Shown: positions 7,547-13,916 of the stretch, in pieces
Position numbering within the stretch: position 1 is the first letter of the stretch
How the letters are laid out: every line of letters begins with the position of its first letter
Assembly: GCA_044450465.1 (NCBI GenBank)
Contig: JBIOJB010000074.1
Span: 1 to 14,637, forward strand
Length of the DNA: 14,637 nt
Source of the DNA: JBIOJB01 sp044450465
GTDB lineage: Bacteria; Chloroflexota; Dormibacteria; Dormibacterales; Dormibacteraceae
Direction of reading: 5' to 3'
Made by a program: the position numbers and the translations under genes
Notes under the pieces: model-generated
The model's input: only the letters and a program-made list of their open reading frames with translations
Database searches by the model: none
What the model was told of the DNA's origin: nothing

Positions 7547-8596
7547 ATGGCCCCTCCTCCGGCTCCAGTCGTGTTGAGCCAGGGACGCGTGGCAGCATAC
7601 GAGGAGCCGATCGGTCCCGCTGGGGTGCGGGTCCGGGAGCGGCCGATCACGGAGCCAGGACCCGGGATGGTCTCGGTGGCGCTGAGGGCCTGCTCGATCA
7701 ACCACCTCGACCTGTGGATGGCGCACGGAGCTCAGCGCGTGACACCGCCCCGCGTGATCGCCGCCGACGGCGCCGGCTTGGTCCATGCGTCCTCGGATCC
7801 GGCCTGGCGCCCAGGCCAGGAGGTGGTGATCTTCCCGACGCTCTGCTGCTGGGAGTGCGAGTGGTGCAAAGCCGGCGAAAACGTCAAGTGCCGGAGCTTC
7901 GGGATCCTCGGTGAGACCTCGGACGGGACCGCCTGCGAGCTCATCCACGTCGATGCGCGCAACATTTTCCGCAAACCCATATCGCTTTCGTGGTCTGAGG
8001 CCGCCGCCTTCCCTCTCGCCTTCCTGACGGCCTGGCGCATGTTGACGACGCGGGCCAGGCTTCGCAGCGGCGAGACGGTGCTGGTCGTCGGAGCGGGCGC
8101 AGGGGTGGCGGTGGCGGCCATCGCCATCGCCAAGCACCTTGGCGCTCGAGTCCTTGCGACCAGCCGATCCGACGCCAAGCGCCGGCGCGCTCTGGAGCTG
8201 GGCGCCGACGCCGCATACGACTCGGCGCAGTTCAGCAAGGCGGTGCGGGAAGCGACGGGTGACGGCGTCGACGTGGTGTTCGAGCACGTCGGCCCCGCCA
8301 CGCTGGACGAGTCGATGCGGTCGGTTGCGATGGGCGGCCGGATCGTGACCTGCGGGTCGACCTCGGGCGCCAAGGCCGAGATCACCATGCCGCGCCTATT
8401 CTTCAGGCAGGCAGACCTTCTCGGCTCGACCATGGGCAACGCATCCGAATTCGAGGCGGTGCTGGACGCGATCGACCATGGCCTTCGGCCGGTGGTCGAC
8501 AGCGTCTTTCCATTGGAAGATGTCCAGGCGGCTCTGGCACGACTGGATTCGGCGGAACAGTTCGGCAAGGTGGTGCTTACGATCTCGTCGGAGTAA
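7547..8596 (+). CDS. Quinone oxidoreductase-like MDR with structural-zinc lobe
   Basis: 349 aa, NAD(P)H-dependent medium-chain reductase. The N-terminal region has the QOR-type SINHLDLW block. Where alcohol dehydrogenases carry GHE, this protein has AADGAG, so the catalytic zinc site appears to be missing. A structural-zinc lobe is kept: Cys spaced x2, x2, x7 in CWECEWCKAGENVKC. The Rossmann strand VVGAGAGVAVAA and the ATSRSDAKRRRALELGAD cofactor-discriminating loop (Arg/Lys-rich, suggesting NADPH) follow. Substrates of this family are quinones, enones or acyl-CoA enes. ATG at 7547 is used; GTG at 7571 or 7589 would also be in frame. It starts 27 bp from the divergent peptidase start, and mscL follows 25 bp after its stop, so the two may be co-transcribed. 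Confidence 0.8.
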   Translation: MAPPPAPVVLSQGRVAAYEEPIGPAGVRVRERPITEPGPGMVSVALRACSINHLDLWMAHGAQRVTPPRVIAADGAGLVHASSDPAWRPGQEVVIFPTLCCWECEWCKAGENVKCRSFGILGETSDGTACELIHVDARNIFRKPISLSWSEAAAFPLAFLTAWRMLTTRARLRSGETVLVVGAGAGVAVAAIAIAKHLGARVLATSRSDAKRRRALELGADAAYDSAQFSKAVREATGDGVDVVFEHVGPATLDESMRSVAMGGRIVTCGSTSGAKAEITMPRLFFRQADLLGSTMGNASEFEAVLDAIDHGLRPVVDSVFPLEDVQAALARLDSAEQFGKVVLTISSE

Positions 8597-8610
8597 AGAT
8601 GGTTACAAAG

Positions 8611-8615
8611 GGAGG
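8611..8615 (+). promoter_or_regulatory. Strong Shine-Dalgarno for mscL
   Basis: GGAGG six bases before the mscL ATG. It is one of the few near-perfect ribosome-binding sites in the window and fixes the mscL start. Confidence 0.8.
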
Positions 8616-8621
8616 CCTGCG

Positions 8622-9023
8622 ATGAAGGGGTTCAGGACGTTTGTACTGCGGGGCAATGTCATCGACCTGGCGGTGGGCATCGTGGTTGGAGTGGCGTTCG
8701 GCGCCCTGATCACGGGATTCGTGAAGGACCTGATCACTCCACTGATCGCGGCCATCGGTGGCAAGCCCGATTTCTCCGGGCTCACGTTCACGATCAACAA
8801 CAGCAAGTTCCTGTATGGCGACTTCATCAACCTGCTCGTCTCGTTTGTCGTCATTGCCGCGGTCATCTACTTCTTCGTGGTTGTGCCATACACGGCGCTT
8901 CTCGCCCGCATGAAGAAGGAGCCGCCTTCCGACCCGACCACCAAGAACTGCCCCGAGTGCCTCACCGAGATCCCGATCGCCGCCAAGCGCTGCTCGGCCT
9001 GCGCGCAGCCTCAGCCGGCTTAG
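8622..9023 (+). CDS. mscL: Large-conductance mechanosensitive channel MscL with zinc-ribbon tail
   Basis: 133 aa. MscL forms a homopentameric inner-membrane channel that opens on membrane tension and releases solutes on hypo-osmotic shock. The N-terminal amphipathic helix (MKGFRTFVLRGN) and TM1 (VIDLAVGIVVGVAFGALI) are textbook MscL. A short periplasmic loop (about residues 48-66) and TM2 (FINLLVSFVVIAAVIYFFVV) follow. The cytoplasmic C-terminus differs: the usual charged helical bundle is replaced by a four-cysteine ribbon (CPEC ... CSAC) separated by 12 residues. The start is fixed by GGAGG at 8611-8615 ahead of ATG 8622. It converges with the DtxR-type gene, only 4 bp between stops. Confidence 0.95.
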   Translation: MKGFRTFVLRGNVIDLAVGIVVGVAFGALITGFVKDLITPLIAAIGGKPDFSGLTFTINNSKFLYGDFINLLVSFVVIAAVIYFFVVVPYTALLARMKKEPPSDPTTKNCPECLTEIPIAAKRCSACAQPQPA

Positions 9024-9027
9024 TGTC

Positions 9028-9741
9028 TTAGCGCGGTTTCTGGCGCGCCGGCGCCGGGACCGCCCAGATCTTGGCCGCAGTCTCGTGGCTCAGCGTGACG
9101 GCGCGCGCCTTCACGCGCACGCGGATCGTCTTGGCCACCACGTCGACCTCGAGCACCCTGATCTCGCGGCGCGGCACCAGGTCACGCTGATGCAGGTAAG
9201 CGAGCAGGGCCGGCGCCTCCCGCTCCGCCACCTCGGAGACGCGCGTGACCGAGGCTCGGGTACCGGCCGTCAGGGCCGAGAGCCGAGCCTCGCGTGGCGA
9301 CGCGACCGAGTGGCCCGGGATCGGATTGCCGTGCGGACAGGTGGCCGGGCGGCCCAGCGTTTCGAACAGCCTCTTTTCGACGCGTTCTGACACGGCGTGC
9401 TCCAGGCGAGCAGCCTCGGCGTCGGCCGCCACCCAGTCGAGGCCAAGCGAGTCGGTGAGCCAGCGCTCCATGATCCTGTGCCGGCGAACGATCGACTCGG
9501 CTTTGCCCATACCCGACCTGGTGAGCTCGATCTCCTTGCGCCCGTTGAGGCGCACCAGACCGTCCCTGGCCATTCGGCGAAGGGCGACCGTCACGGTGGG
9601 CCGGCTCACCCCGAGCCAGTCGGCAAGCCGGGCGCTCCGCAGGAGCTCTTTCTCAGACCACATGTAGTAGATCGCCTCGAGGTAGCGCGAGACCACCTCC
9701 GAAGGTTCTCTTGGGGCGCCGTTAGACTTACCTAATTCCAT
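9028..9741 (-). CDS. DtxR/MntR-family metal-dependent transcriptional regulator
   Basis: 237 aa from ATG 9741; GTG 9750 would add three residues. The N-terminal winged helix is clear (RYLEAIYYM ... SRPTVTVALRRMARDGLV), followed by the dimerisation/metal domain (RRHRIMERWL ... EAARLEHAVSERVE) and a C-terminal FeoA/SH3-like domain (about the last 75 residues). The family binds DNA when loaded with Fe2+ or Mn2+. Aligned by eye to DtxR and MntR, the His of RRH, the Glu-His of RLEH and the Glu of RYLE are kept. The Met10/Asp8 position is Arg and the Cys102/Glu99 position is Ala, so the metal site is not a standard DtxR or MntR set. It is divergent from a ZIP transporter, which it very likely regulates. 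Neither start has a Shine-Dalgarno, so a leaderless message is possible. Confidence 0.88.
   Translation of the reverse strand: MELGKSNGAPREPSEVVSRYLEAIYYMWSEKELLRSARLADWLGVSRPTVTVALRRMARDGLVRLNGRKEIELTRSGMGKAESIVRRHRIMERWLTDSLGLDWVAADAEAARLEHAVSERVEKRLFETLGRPATCPHGNPIPGHSVASPREARLSALTAGTRASVTRVSEVAEREAPALLAYLHQRDLVPRREIRVLEVDVVAKTIRVRVKARAVTLSHETAAKIWAVPAPARQKPR
9722..9735. promoter_or_regulatory. Candidate DtxR-like operator
   Basis: TTAGACTTACCTAA is an imperfect inverted repeat (TTAG-N6-CTAA). On the minus strand it reads TTAGGTAAGTCTAA, two mismatches from the first 14 bases of the classic DtxR/IdeR-type box (TTAGGTTAGCCTAA). It lies just inside the regulator's coding sequence and 39 bp before the ZIP start, so one site could serve autoregulation and transporter control. 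A second short palindrome, CTAATTAG, sits at 9754-9761 in the intergenic gap. Binding is inferred only. Confidence 0.45.
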
Positions 9742-9773
9742 CTTTTGCACGTACTAATTAGCGTGAGAGAACT

Positions 9774-10553
9774 ATGAGCCAATGGGCGGCGGTTGGCCTG
9801 GGCGCGATCGCCGGGGCCACGGTGTTCCTTGGACTGCCGGTGGCGAAGATGCGCGGGCTGCCCAAAACGGTCCAGGGCTTTCTCAATGCGTTTGCCACGG
9901 GCATTCTCGTCTTCCTACTCTGGGACATCCTGAGCCATGCCGGCGATCCCGTTTCCGCGGCGCTGGAGCAGGGTCGAGGCGGGCCGTTCGCGGCCATGGC
10001 GGCGATCTTCGCCGGGGGGCTGGCGGCGGGGCTGCTGGGCCTTGTCTACTTCAACCGCACCGTGTTCGGCCACTTGCGGCATGGCACGCCCAACCCGAGC
10101 CCTCAGGCTCTCTCGCTCGCAATCGCCACGGGTCTCGGGCTTCACAACCTGTCTGAGGGTCTTGCCATCGGTGAGTCGGCGCACGTCGGCGCCATCGCCT
10201 TCACAGGCGTGCTGGCCGTCGGGTTCGCGCTTCACAACATCACCGAGGGTTTCGGCATCGCGGCGCCTATGACCACAGAGACCAAGCCCGTGTCGTGGGG
10301 ATTTCTCGGCCTGGCCGGTCTGATCGGTGGCGGACCCACCTTCCTTGGAACGTGGATCGGCTATCTGGCGAGCTCGACGTATTTCTCGATCGCGTTCCTC
10401 GCGCTGGCGGCGGGCGCCCTTCTATACGTTCTCAACGAGCTGTTCAACCTCGGGCGCCGCGTCAGCTCGCCACCGACCTTTGCCTGGGGCTTGCTGCTCG
10501 GGTTCCTGACCGCCTTTGGGACGGACCTGCTGCTAACCTACGCCAGCGCCTGA
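9774..10553 (+). CDS. ZIP-family divalent metal transporter
   Basis: 259 aa, about eight hydrophobic segments. ZIP proteins carry Zn2+, Fe2+ or Mn2+ into the cytoplasm. The two signature metal-site helices are present: HNLSEG at residues 124-129 and HNITEG at 154-159. There is no His-rich cytoplasmic loop; the TM3-TM4 loop holds only a short RHGTPNPSP stretch, so it resembles GufA/ZupT-like bacterial members. It begins 32 bp from the divergent DtxR-family gene, with a weak GAGAGA as possible ribosome site. Metal specificity cannot be read from sequence, but control by a DtxR-type regulator favours Mn, Fe or Zn. Confidence 0.88.
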   Translation: MSQWAAVGLGAIAGATVFLGLPVAKMRGLPKTVQGFLNAFATGILVFLLWDILSHAGDPVSAALEQGRGGPFAAMAAIFAGGLAAGLLGLVYFNRTVFGHLRHGTPNPSPQALSLAIATGLGLHNLSEGLAIGESAHVGAIAFTGVLAVGFALHNITEGFGIAAPMTTETKPVSWGFLGLAGLIGGGPTFLGTWIGYLASSTYFSIAFLALAAGALLYVLNELFNLGRRVSSPPTFAWGLLLGFLTAFGTDLLLTYASA

Positions 10554-10570
10554 GCGCTCAGGCTCCGGGC

Positions 10571-10930
10571 TCAGCTCGCGTAGTCGAAGTCTTCGGAATC
10601 CTCGCCGTCGGGGTCGACGTCGTGCCAGTCCGGGTAGCGCCACCTGAACAGCCGCTCCTGAACTTCGAAGAGGCTGTCGAGCGCATCTTGCACCTGGGCC
10701 GCGTCGCGCATGGCCTCCCGCACCTTGGCGGGCATGGTCTCGGCCAGACCGCGCAGCTCGGCCCGAACATTGGCCGGCACGACCTTGACGCCGTCCCGGT
10801 TCATCTCCTCCAGCCGCCACAGCACCCGATCGGTGGCCTCGAGCATCCTCTGGAAGGCGTACCGGCGCTTGTTGTGGCGTCGTAGGGCGGTTTCCTGCTT
10901 CTCGATGCGGCTACTTGTTTGATCAATCAT
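10571..10930 (-). CDS. Small acidic hypothetical protein
   Basis: 119 aa, family not recognised. The N-terminal ~35 residues are basic and probably helical (RRHNKRRYAFQRML). The middle is a heptad-like helical stretch, and there is an unusual aromatic patch (RLFRWRYPDWHDV). The last ~17 residues are very acidic (DPDGEDSEDFDY). There is no signal peptide or membrane segment, so it should be cytoplasmic. ATG at 10930 is preceded by AAAGGTAG, a fair ribosome site, and coding bias looks normal. It converges with the ZIP gene (17 bp between stops) and is divergent from the Nudix gene. A nucleic-acid- or protein-binding role is possible but not shown. Confidence 0.6.
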   Translation of the reverse strand: MIDQTSSRIEKQETALRRHNKRRYAFQRMLEATDRVLWRLEEMNRDGVKVVPANVRAELRGLAETMPAKVREAMRDAAQVQDALDSLFEVQERLFRWRYPDWHDVDPDGEDSEDFDYAS

Positions 10931-10991
10931 GCGTAGCTACCTTTCATAGCTTACCGCCTGCCTGGAGATCGCTACAGTCCGGGGGGTTCGA

Positions 10992-11570
10992 ATGAGCGAA
11001 TTCATGGCCCGACTCGAAAGCCTGTTCGCCCCGATCGGGGGTTGGGGGGAGTTCCGCCGAGGCTCCCGCCATGCTGCGGTGGTCTTCATCCTGTACCGCG
11101 ATTCGGGCCGCTGGATGGTTCCCTTCGTGCGCCGGCGGGCCGACCTGCGCGATCACCCGGGCCAGGTCGCCCTTCCAGGTGGTGGCGTCAAGCCGGGTGA
11201 GTCGGCGTGGGAGGCCGCTGCCAGGGAGGTCGAGGAGGAGATCGGCGTGCCGGCGGCCCGGCTCGTTCCGTTGGGAGCCGGGTCCCCTATCTACACCTCC
11301 GTGTCGAACTTCTCCGTCGTCCCGTTCGTAGCCCACCTGCCTGACCCCGTCCCGCCGTTCGTGCACGACGAGCGCGAGCTCGAAGGCGTGCTTTCGATCC
11401 CGCTCGACAGGCTGCTCGACGAAGGCGCGTGGGCAAGGAGCGCCCTGCCGTGGCAGTTTCGCTATCTCGCCCACGAGGAGAGCGTGGTGTGGGGCCTGAC
11501 GGAGCGTATCGTCGCCGGGCTGGCTCCGAAGCTCCAACAGGCGCTCGACGATCAGTTGAGCCGCCCCTAG
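10992..11570 (+). CDS. Nudix hydrolase, CoA-pyrophosphatase (NudL-like)
   Basis: 192 aa. The Nudix box is complete: G-x5-E-x7-REVEEEIGV at about residues 63-86, which binds Mg2+/Mn2+ and cleaves nucleoside diphosphate-X bonds. Just before it, the DLRDHPGQVALPGG stretch matches the CoA-pyrophosphatase subfamily signature (H-x-GQV-x-x-PGG), which points to CoA/acyl-CoA hydrolysis to phosphopantetheine and 3',5'-ADP. Length and the trailing WGLT motif fit that subfamily. ATG at 10992 is preceded by a G-run (GGGGGG) about four bases upstream. It converges with the ccm operon, 41 bp between stops. Confidence 0.85.
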   Translation: MSEFMARLESLFAPIGGWGEFRRGSRHAAVVFILYRDSGRWMVPFVRRRADLRDHPGQVALPGGGVKPGESAWEAAAREVEEEIGVPAARLVPLGAGSPIYTSVSNFSVVPFVAHLPDPVPPFVHDERELEGVLSIPLDRLLDEGAWARSALPWQFRYLAHEESVVWGLTERIVAGLAPKLQQALDDQLSRP

Positions 11571-11591
11571 AAGAACCGCTTGACGCCTGAA

Positions 11592-11605
11592 GAGCCGAGC
11601 GGCTC
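11592..11605. terminator. Hairpin between convergent Nudix and ccmD genes
   Basis: GAGCCG and CGGCTC form a perfect 6-bp stem around a 2-nt centre (or 5 bp with a 4-nt loop) in the 41-bp gap between two convergent stops. There is no T-run on either side, so at best it is a weak bidirectional terminator. Confidence 0.35.
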
Positions 11606-11611
11606 CGATTC

Positions 11612-11704
11612 CTAGGAGAGCTTGCGGAGGCGGCTCAGCGACCAGATCAGATAGCCGCCGAGGACTACGCCCGCAAACGAGTAGGCCACGACCAGGTAGC
11701 TCAA
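11612..11704 (-). CDS. ccmD: CcmD-like small heme-exporter subunit
   Basis: 30 aa with one membrane helix (LVVAYSFAGVVLGGYLIWSL) and a basic end (SRLRKLS), the expected CcmD architecture. CcmD is the small inner-membrane protein that helps release heme-loaded CcmE from the CcmABC complex. The start is TTG at 11704, overlapping the ccmC stop as TTGA, with GGAG eight bases upstream. Position directly after ccmC is where ccmD normally lies. Its length is shorter than the ~60-70 aa of enterobacterial CcmD but typical of compact homologues. The product is too short for confident homology alone; context carries the call. Confidence 0.72.
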   Translation of the reverse strand: MSYLVVAYSFAGVVLGGYLIWSLSRLRKLS

Positions 11705-12396
11705 CGCGCCGGCTCCGGTTCCCGTGCCACGACGATGGGCGCCGGAGCAAACGTGTGCTGCCTGGCGTCGCTCAGTGTTTCGATCCGGTAGCGGATCGCG
11801 ATCATCACCGCCGCCAGCACCAGGGTGCAGAACATGGTGAGGATGAAGGTCGACAGCATCTCGGCCGGCAGGGCGTCGCTGACGACGATCGAGCTCGGGT
11901 GCTGCGTGCGCCACCACGTGACGCTGAAGTAAACGATCGGAACATCGATGAAACCGAAGATTCCGACGACCGCGGCAAAGCGAGCGGCCTGGCGGCCCGG
12001 TTCGGCCAGCCGGCGGACCAGGAGGTAACCGGCGTAGATGATCCAGAGGACCAGCGTGGAGGTCAGGCGCGCGTCCCAGGTCCAGTAGGCGCCCCAGATG
12101 GGCTTGGCCCACATCATGCCCATCACAAGCGTCACGGACGTGAACACGACCCCGACGAGCGCCCCGGCGCGCGCCAGCCGGTCAGCCTTCTCGTTGTCGC
12201 GCCATAGAAACGCGACGCCGCCGCCAAGCACGACCGCGAAGCATGCGAACGCGGCCAGGCCCGCGGCCGCGTGGAGGTAGAAGATCCGCTGCACCGGGCC
12301 CTGGAGGGCGTCGGTCGGCGCATACAGGAAGATCGCTCCGGCCGAAAGGAGCATGAGCGCGACAGCGCCTACCGCCGCCGCCTCGTACCTATTCAT
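11701..12396 (-). CDS. ccmC: Heme exporter / cytochrome c maturation protein CcmC
   Basis: 231 aa, six predicted membrane helices, heme-handling-protein family. It presents heme to CcmE at the outer face of the membrane. The tryptophan-rich motif is clear (WGAYWTWDARLTS). The two external histidines of the family are present: one in FYLHAAAG and one in WWRTQHP. The C-terminal tail is Pro/Ala/Glu-rich and variable. ATG at 12396 lies inside the end of ccmB (8-bp overlap), and its stop overlaps ccmD. Length matches CcmC rather than the longer CcmF/CcsA. Confidence 0.92.
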   Translation of the reverse strand: MNRYEAAAVGAVALMLLSAGAIFLYAPTDALQGPVQRIFYLHAAAGLAAFACFAVVLGGGVAFLWRDNEKADRLARAGALVGVVFTSVTLVMGMMWAKPIWGAYWTWDARLTSTLVLWIIYAGYLLVRRLAEPGRQAARFAAVVGIFGFIDVPIVYFSVTWWRTQHPSSIVVSDALPAEMLSTFILTMFCTLVLAAVMIAIRYRIETLSDARQHTFAPAPIVVAREPEPAR

Positions 12397-13051
12397 CGAG
12401 CACGAACCGCGCCGCGAGGGAGGTTAGCACGACGAAAAGTATGTCGAAGTCGATGAGCAGGGCCATGGCCTGGTCGTAGCCGCCCGACAGTCCCATCGCC
12501 GCCTGGACGGCCTGCCCGCCCACGATCAGGATCGGGATCCACAGCGGTAGGGTGAGCAGCGGCAGGAGCAGCTCTCGCGCGCGCAGGCGGGCCGAGATTG
12601 CAGCGAACAGGCATCCGAGGGCCGCCATCCCCACCGTGGCGCACAGGACCGCCGCCGCCACGCCGAACGAGAGGGGGGTGCCGAAGAACAGGGTCAACGC
12701 CGGCAGCATCACCGCCTCGCACAGGACCAGGAGCAGCGTCGCCGCCACCGCCTTGCCGGCGAAGATGGCCGATGGGGAAGCGGGCGTCATGAGCATGGCC
12801 TCAAGCGACGACTGCTCGCGCTCAGATGCGAACGCCCGGCCGAAGGCCACCAGGCCGGCAAAGACCAGGGCCAGCCAGAGGATGCCGGGCGCGATTGCGC
12901 GCGCGTTGCTAGCGTCGATGGAGAAGCCGAAGTTGGCGATCACGAGGGCCAGCACCACGAACTGGGCGAGCGCCGGCACCAGCTCGCGAGTCCGCCACTC
13001 GGAGCGAAGGTCCTTGCGCGCCACGGCCAGAGCGACCCGGACCGAGGTCAC
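12389..13051 (-). CDS. ccmB: Heme ABC exporter permease CcmB
   Basis: 220 aa, six hydrophobic segments. It forms with CcmA and CcmC the ATP-driven complex that releases holo-CcmE. Family features: the N-terminal ARKDLRSEWRTRE helix before TM1, the ASEREQSSLEAMLMTP coupling-helix block after TM2, and the LLPLLTLPLWIPILI segment. GTG start at 13051 overlaps the ccmA stop as GTGA, so translation is probably coupled. Length agrees with the family (~220 aa). Confidence 0.92.
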   Translation of the reverse strand: MTSVRVALAVARKDLRSEWRTRELVPALAQFVVLALVIANFGFSIDASNARAIAPGILWLALVFAGLVAFGRAFASEREQSSLEAMLMTPASPSAIFAGKAVAATLLLVLCEAVMLPALTLFFGTPLSFGVAAAVLCATVGMAALGCLFAAISARLRARELLLPLLTLPLWIPILIVGGQAVQAAMGLSGGYDQAMALLIDFDILFVVLTSLAARFVLDE

Positions 13052-13692
13052 TGCACCACTCGCAGCCGGGTTGCGGTGCCCGCCGGTCGCCCGTGTCGGA
13101 GCGTCAGAGTCCGGGGGCAGAGCCTGGCGGCCAGCGCACGATCGTGCGTGGCAAGGATCACGGTGCGGCCACGCATCACGCCACCGAGCAGGTCTGCGGC
13201 GTCCGAGCCAAGGCTTGCATCGGGCTCGTCCAGCACCAGGAGCCTGGGCTCGTGAAGGATGGCGCGCGCGAGCGCCAGGCGCTGCTGCATGCCGCGCGAC
13301 AGCTGGGCGGCGGGCCGGCGCGCGACGTCGGCCAGGCCGACCGTCTCGACCACCTCCGCGGCCCTCTTGCGATCCACCCCGTACAGATCGCTGAAGAACT
13401 CGAGGTTCTCCATCGCCGAAAGGGCGGGATAGTGGCCCGGCGCGTGTGCGACGTAGCCGATCCGGCGGCGAAGCCGCCGCTTTTCCTTAAATGCGTCAAG
13501 TCCGAGGATCTCCAGCTGGCCCGAGGTTGGCCGCGCAGCCGTCGCCAGGATGCGGAGCAGGGTCGTCTTGCCGGCGCCGTTCTCACCGAGCACGGCGATG
13601 TGCTCACCTGAATCGAGCACCAGGTCGACGGCGTCGAGCGCGACCTCGCGGCCGAAGCGCTGCGTGAGCCCGTTCGCGACCAGCACGCTCAT
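13048..13692 (-). CDS. ccmA: Heme ABC exporter ATP-binding protein CcmA
   Basis: 214 aa ABC ATPase that powers the CcmABCD complex. Walker A GENGAGKT, signature LSRGMQQR, Walker B LLVLDEPDASL and the switch His in ILATHD are all intact. ATG at 13692 starts the usual N-terminal beta strand. The frame is open further upstream, but that extension is Arg/Pro-rich and lies inside the inserted element, so it is not coding. There is no Shine-Dalgarno before this ATG; in the ancestral arrangement inferred below its translation would have been coupled to the small ORF through an ATGA overlap. The inserted element now separates it from ccmF. Confidence 0.93.
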   Translation of the reverse strand: MSVLVANGLTQRFGREVALDAVDLVLDSGEHIAVLGENGAGKTTLLRILATAARPTSGQLEILGLDAFKEKRRLRRRIGYVAHAPGHYPALSAMENLEFFSDLYGVDRKRAAEVVETVGLADVARRPAAQLSRGMQQRLALARAILHEPRLLVLDEPDASLGSDAADLLGGVMRGRTVILATHDRALAARLCPRTLTLRHGRPAGTATRLRVVQ

Positions 13693-13700
13693 TGCTGATA

Positions 13701-13916
13701 GTGTCCGGCGCCGGGGGTTCGTGAGCAAGGTCGCGGCGCCGCCGGCCGGTGCCAAGGCAGGGGTGGCGCGACGAGGAGTGCGATTCCTTCTGGGGTCCCC
13801 GCGCCGGGGCCGCGGGGGCAGCGAGAAGCGCCGGGCCACATAACGCAGGCATCAGGGCTTTGAGCCCCCGGCCGTCGGCGCCGATGAAATTGCCTCGAAC
13901 GTCTGGTGCTGGACAC
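13701..13916. mobile_element. Putative TA-flanked MITE (216-bp fold-back element) in the ccm operon
   Basis: The ends GTGTCC (13701-13706) and GGACAC (13911-13916) are perfect inverted copies. Aligned without gaps, the terminal ~49 bp match in blocks: GTGTCC, then GTTCG (13717-13721 vs 13896-13900), CGGCGCCG (13734-13741 vs 13876-13883) and CGGCCGG (13743-13749 vs 13868-13874). The centre is another perfect 7-bp hairpin (13797-13803/13811-13817), nearly at the midpoint, so the whole element is one fold-back. A TA dinucleotide flanks each side (13699-13700, 13917-13918), as expected for TA-targeting elements such as IS630/Tc1-mariner relatives. No open frame inside looks coding. Removing the element and one TA restores an ATGA gene overlap with ccmA. 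Confidence 0.75.
13797..13817. repeat. Central hairpin of the fold-back element
   Basis: Perfect 7-bp arms (CCCCGCG / CGCGGGG) with a 7-nt loop at almost the exact midpoint of the 216-bp element. Flanking CTTCT (13786-13790) and AGAAG (13824-13828) extend the pairing. A second smaller hairpin lies at 13855-13867 (GGGCT-TTG-AGCCC). Confidence 0.7.

Noticed and set aside
7520..8287. ~250-residue N-terminal extension of the M23 peptidase
   Set aside because: It lies antisense to the quinone-oxidoreductase-like gene; the signal peptide shows that the true N-terminus is near 7519 or 7471.
10551..10560. Perfect 10-bp palindrome TGAGCGCTCA at the ZIP stop codon
   Set aside because: Too short and without a T-run to call a terminator; such palindromes are common in GC-rich DNA.
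12552..13394. 280-codon plus-strand open frame
   Set aside because: Antisense to ccmB and ccmA with a low-complexity, Arg/Ala-rich product.
13693..13839. 49-residue N-terminal extension of CcmA
   Set aside because: Arg/Pro-rich translation of the inserted element; CcmA homology begins at ATG 13692.
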